Of a stretch of 24,305 nt of DNA, positions 23,865 through 24,305 are shown one piece after another. The first letter of the stretch is position 1. Each line of letters opens with the position of its first letter. A program made the translations under genes and the position numbers. The notes under the pieces were generated by a model, which was not told the DNA's origin, did not search any database, and worked only from the letters and a program-made list of their open reading frames with translations. Origin of the DNA: Coemansia sp. RSA 922 (lineage: Eukaryota; Kickxellomycota; Kickxellomycetes; Kickxellales; Kickxellaceae). The stretch is taken from assembly GCA_027577415.1 (NCBI GenBank), contig JANBQS010000251.1, forward strand, positions 1 through 24,305. Direction: 5' to 3'.

Positions 23865-24305
23865 TCAATATGGCCCATGTTGCTGTTGATGCTGCTGAGG
23901 CGGGGGTGGGGTTTGCTGATACTGCTGCTGCTGCTGCTGTTGTTGTTGCAGCTGCTGGGGTGCTGGCGGCGGAGGTGTCTGCTGGTACTGAGATCCAGGA
24001 GGCGGCAGAGACACTGGAGTCTGGTACTGCGAAACCGGCGGCTGGTACTGCTGGTACTGAGCAGCAGGCGCCTGTGACGCCGGCTGATACTGCGAGACCG
24101 GAGGCTGCTGATACTGAGAAGTCGGAGGCTGTTGCTGCTGCTGACTAAATACCTGTTGCTGCGGCTGCAAAGGTTGCACATGCGGCGACTGCTGGTGATA
24201 CTGTTGTGCAACAGGAGCCGCTACAGCATGAGTAGGTCCCGCTCCAGCCCCGCTCTCAGACCCAGTCGTATGCGACGCGCTACCCTGGACCCAAGCAGCA
24301 GTATG
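23865..24305 (-). CDS. C-terminus of a Gln/Pro/Tyr-rich protein, cut by the window edge
   Basis: The last 146 codons of a minus-strand gene that continues beyond 24305. The frame is open from the window edge to a TGA at 23865. It begins [14 protein letters not shown]..., then becomes Q/P/Y-rich, with repeats of the type [11 protein letters not shown], a pure poly-Gln stretch, and a TPPPP motif, ending HQQQHGPY. No folded domain is visible. Such tails occur in splicing factors, RNA-binding and endocytic proteins; none can be chosen. The (CAG/CAA)n that encodes it invites length change. Its stop is 230 nt upstream of the PCCB start, on the same strand. Confidence 0.72.
   Translation of the reverse strand, partial: HTAAWVQGSASHTTGSESGAGAGPTHAVAAPVAQQYHQQSPHVQPLQPQQQVFSQQQQQPPTSQYQQPPVSQYQPASQAPAAQYQQYQPPVSQYQTPVSLPPPGSQYQQTPPPPAPQQLQQQQQQQQQYQQTPPPPQQHQQQHGPY

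Noticed and set aside
23636..24211. Upstream in-frame extension of PCCB (192 codons)
   Set aside because: Arg/Ser-rich shadow of the Q-rich gene in another frame; the presequence starting at 23635 has the normal length and mitochondrial character.
1..24305. CRISPR arrays, prophage or bacterial operons
   Set aside because: No regularly spaced direct repeats or phage genes, and all confident proteins are eukaryotic.

Overview
The window looks like nuclear DNA of a fungus, probably an early-diverging (non-Dikarya) one with compact, intron-poor genes. The fungal marker is a PRM1-type plasma-membrane fusion protein. eIF3g, UBLCP1, a DEK_C/SWIB chromatin protein and a mitochondrial propionyl-CoA carboxylase beta chain make it eukaryotic. 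The carboxylase, with an S1 trypsin and a Q/P-rich gene nearby, fits lineages such as Kickxellomycotina or other Zoopagomycota better than typical ascomycetes, but this placement is inference. Every recognised CDS reads through without an intron under the standard code. The only intron I propose lies in a 5' leader. Several genes have plain TATA boxes 40-160 nt before the ATG.

Layout. 1-6.5 kb, all minus strand: an orphan small protein, PRM1 (1099 aa), and a DEK_C/AT-hook/SWIB protein. 6.8-9.6 kb: a very GC-rich short-chain dehydrogenase (minus) diverges from a single-pass Ser/Thr-rich membrane protein (plus). 9.7-17.05 kb, seven genes all on the minus strand: eIF3g, an AA9-like secreted protein without the copper-binding histidines, a canonical-looking AA9 LPMO, and a tandem array of four short ubiquitin-like-fold proteins. 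18.1-22.0 kb, plus strand: a stand-alone asparagine-synthase-type ATP pyrophosphatase with a C-terminal zinc ribbon, UBLCP1, and a trypsin with a GPI-like tail. 22.0-24.3 kb, minus strand: PCCB (stop only 13 nt from the trypsin stop) and the C-terminus of a Q/P-rich protein cut by the window edge.

The housekeeping genes (eIF3g, UBLCP1, PCCB, SWIB, PRM1) have no shared pathway. The accessory interest is at 10.8-19.2 kb. There an LPMO pair has one member that kept and one that lost its active site. Next to it, an apparently undescribed ubiquitin-like family has expanded as ~1 kb units that carry their own promoters. Beyond that is an unusual Asn-synthase-like gene. The best candidate for a new system is the four-gene ubiquitin-like array. 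Its two closest copies share a near-identical 3' half and differ sharply in one short loop. All identifications are by eye from translated sequence; no database search was run.
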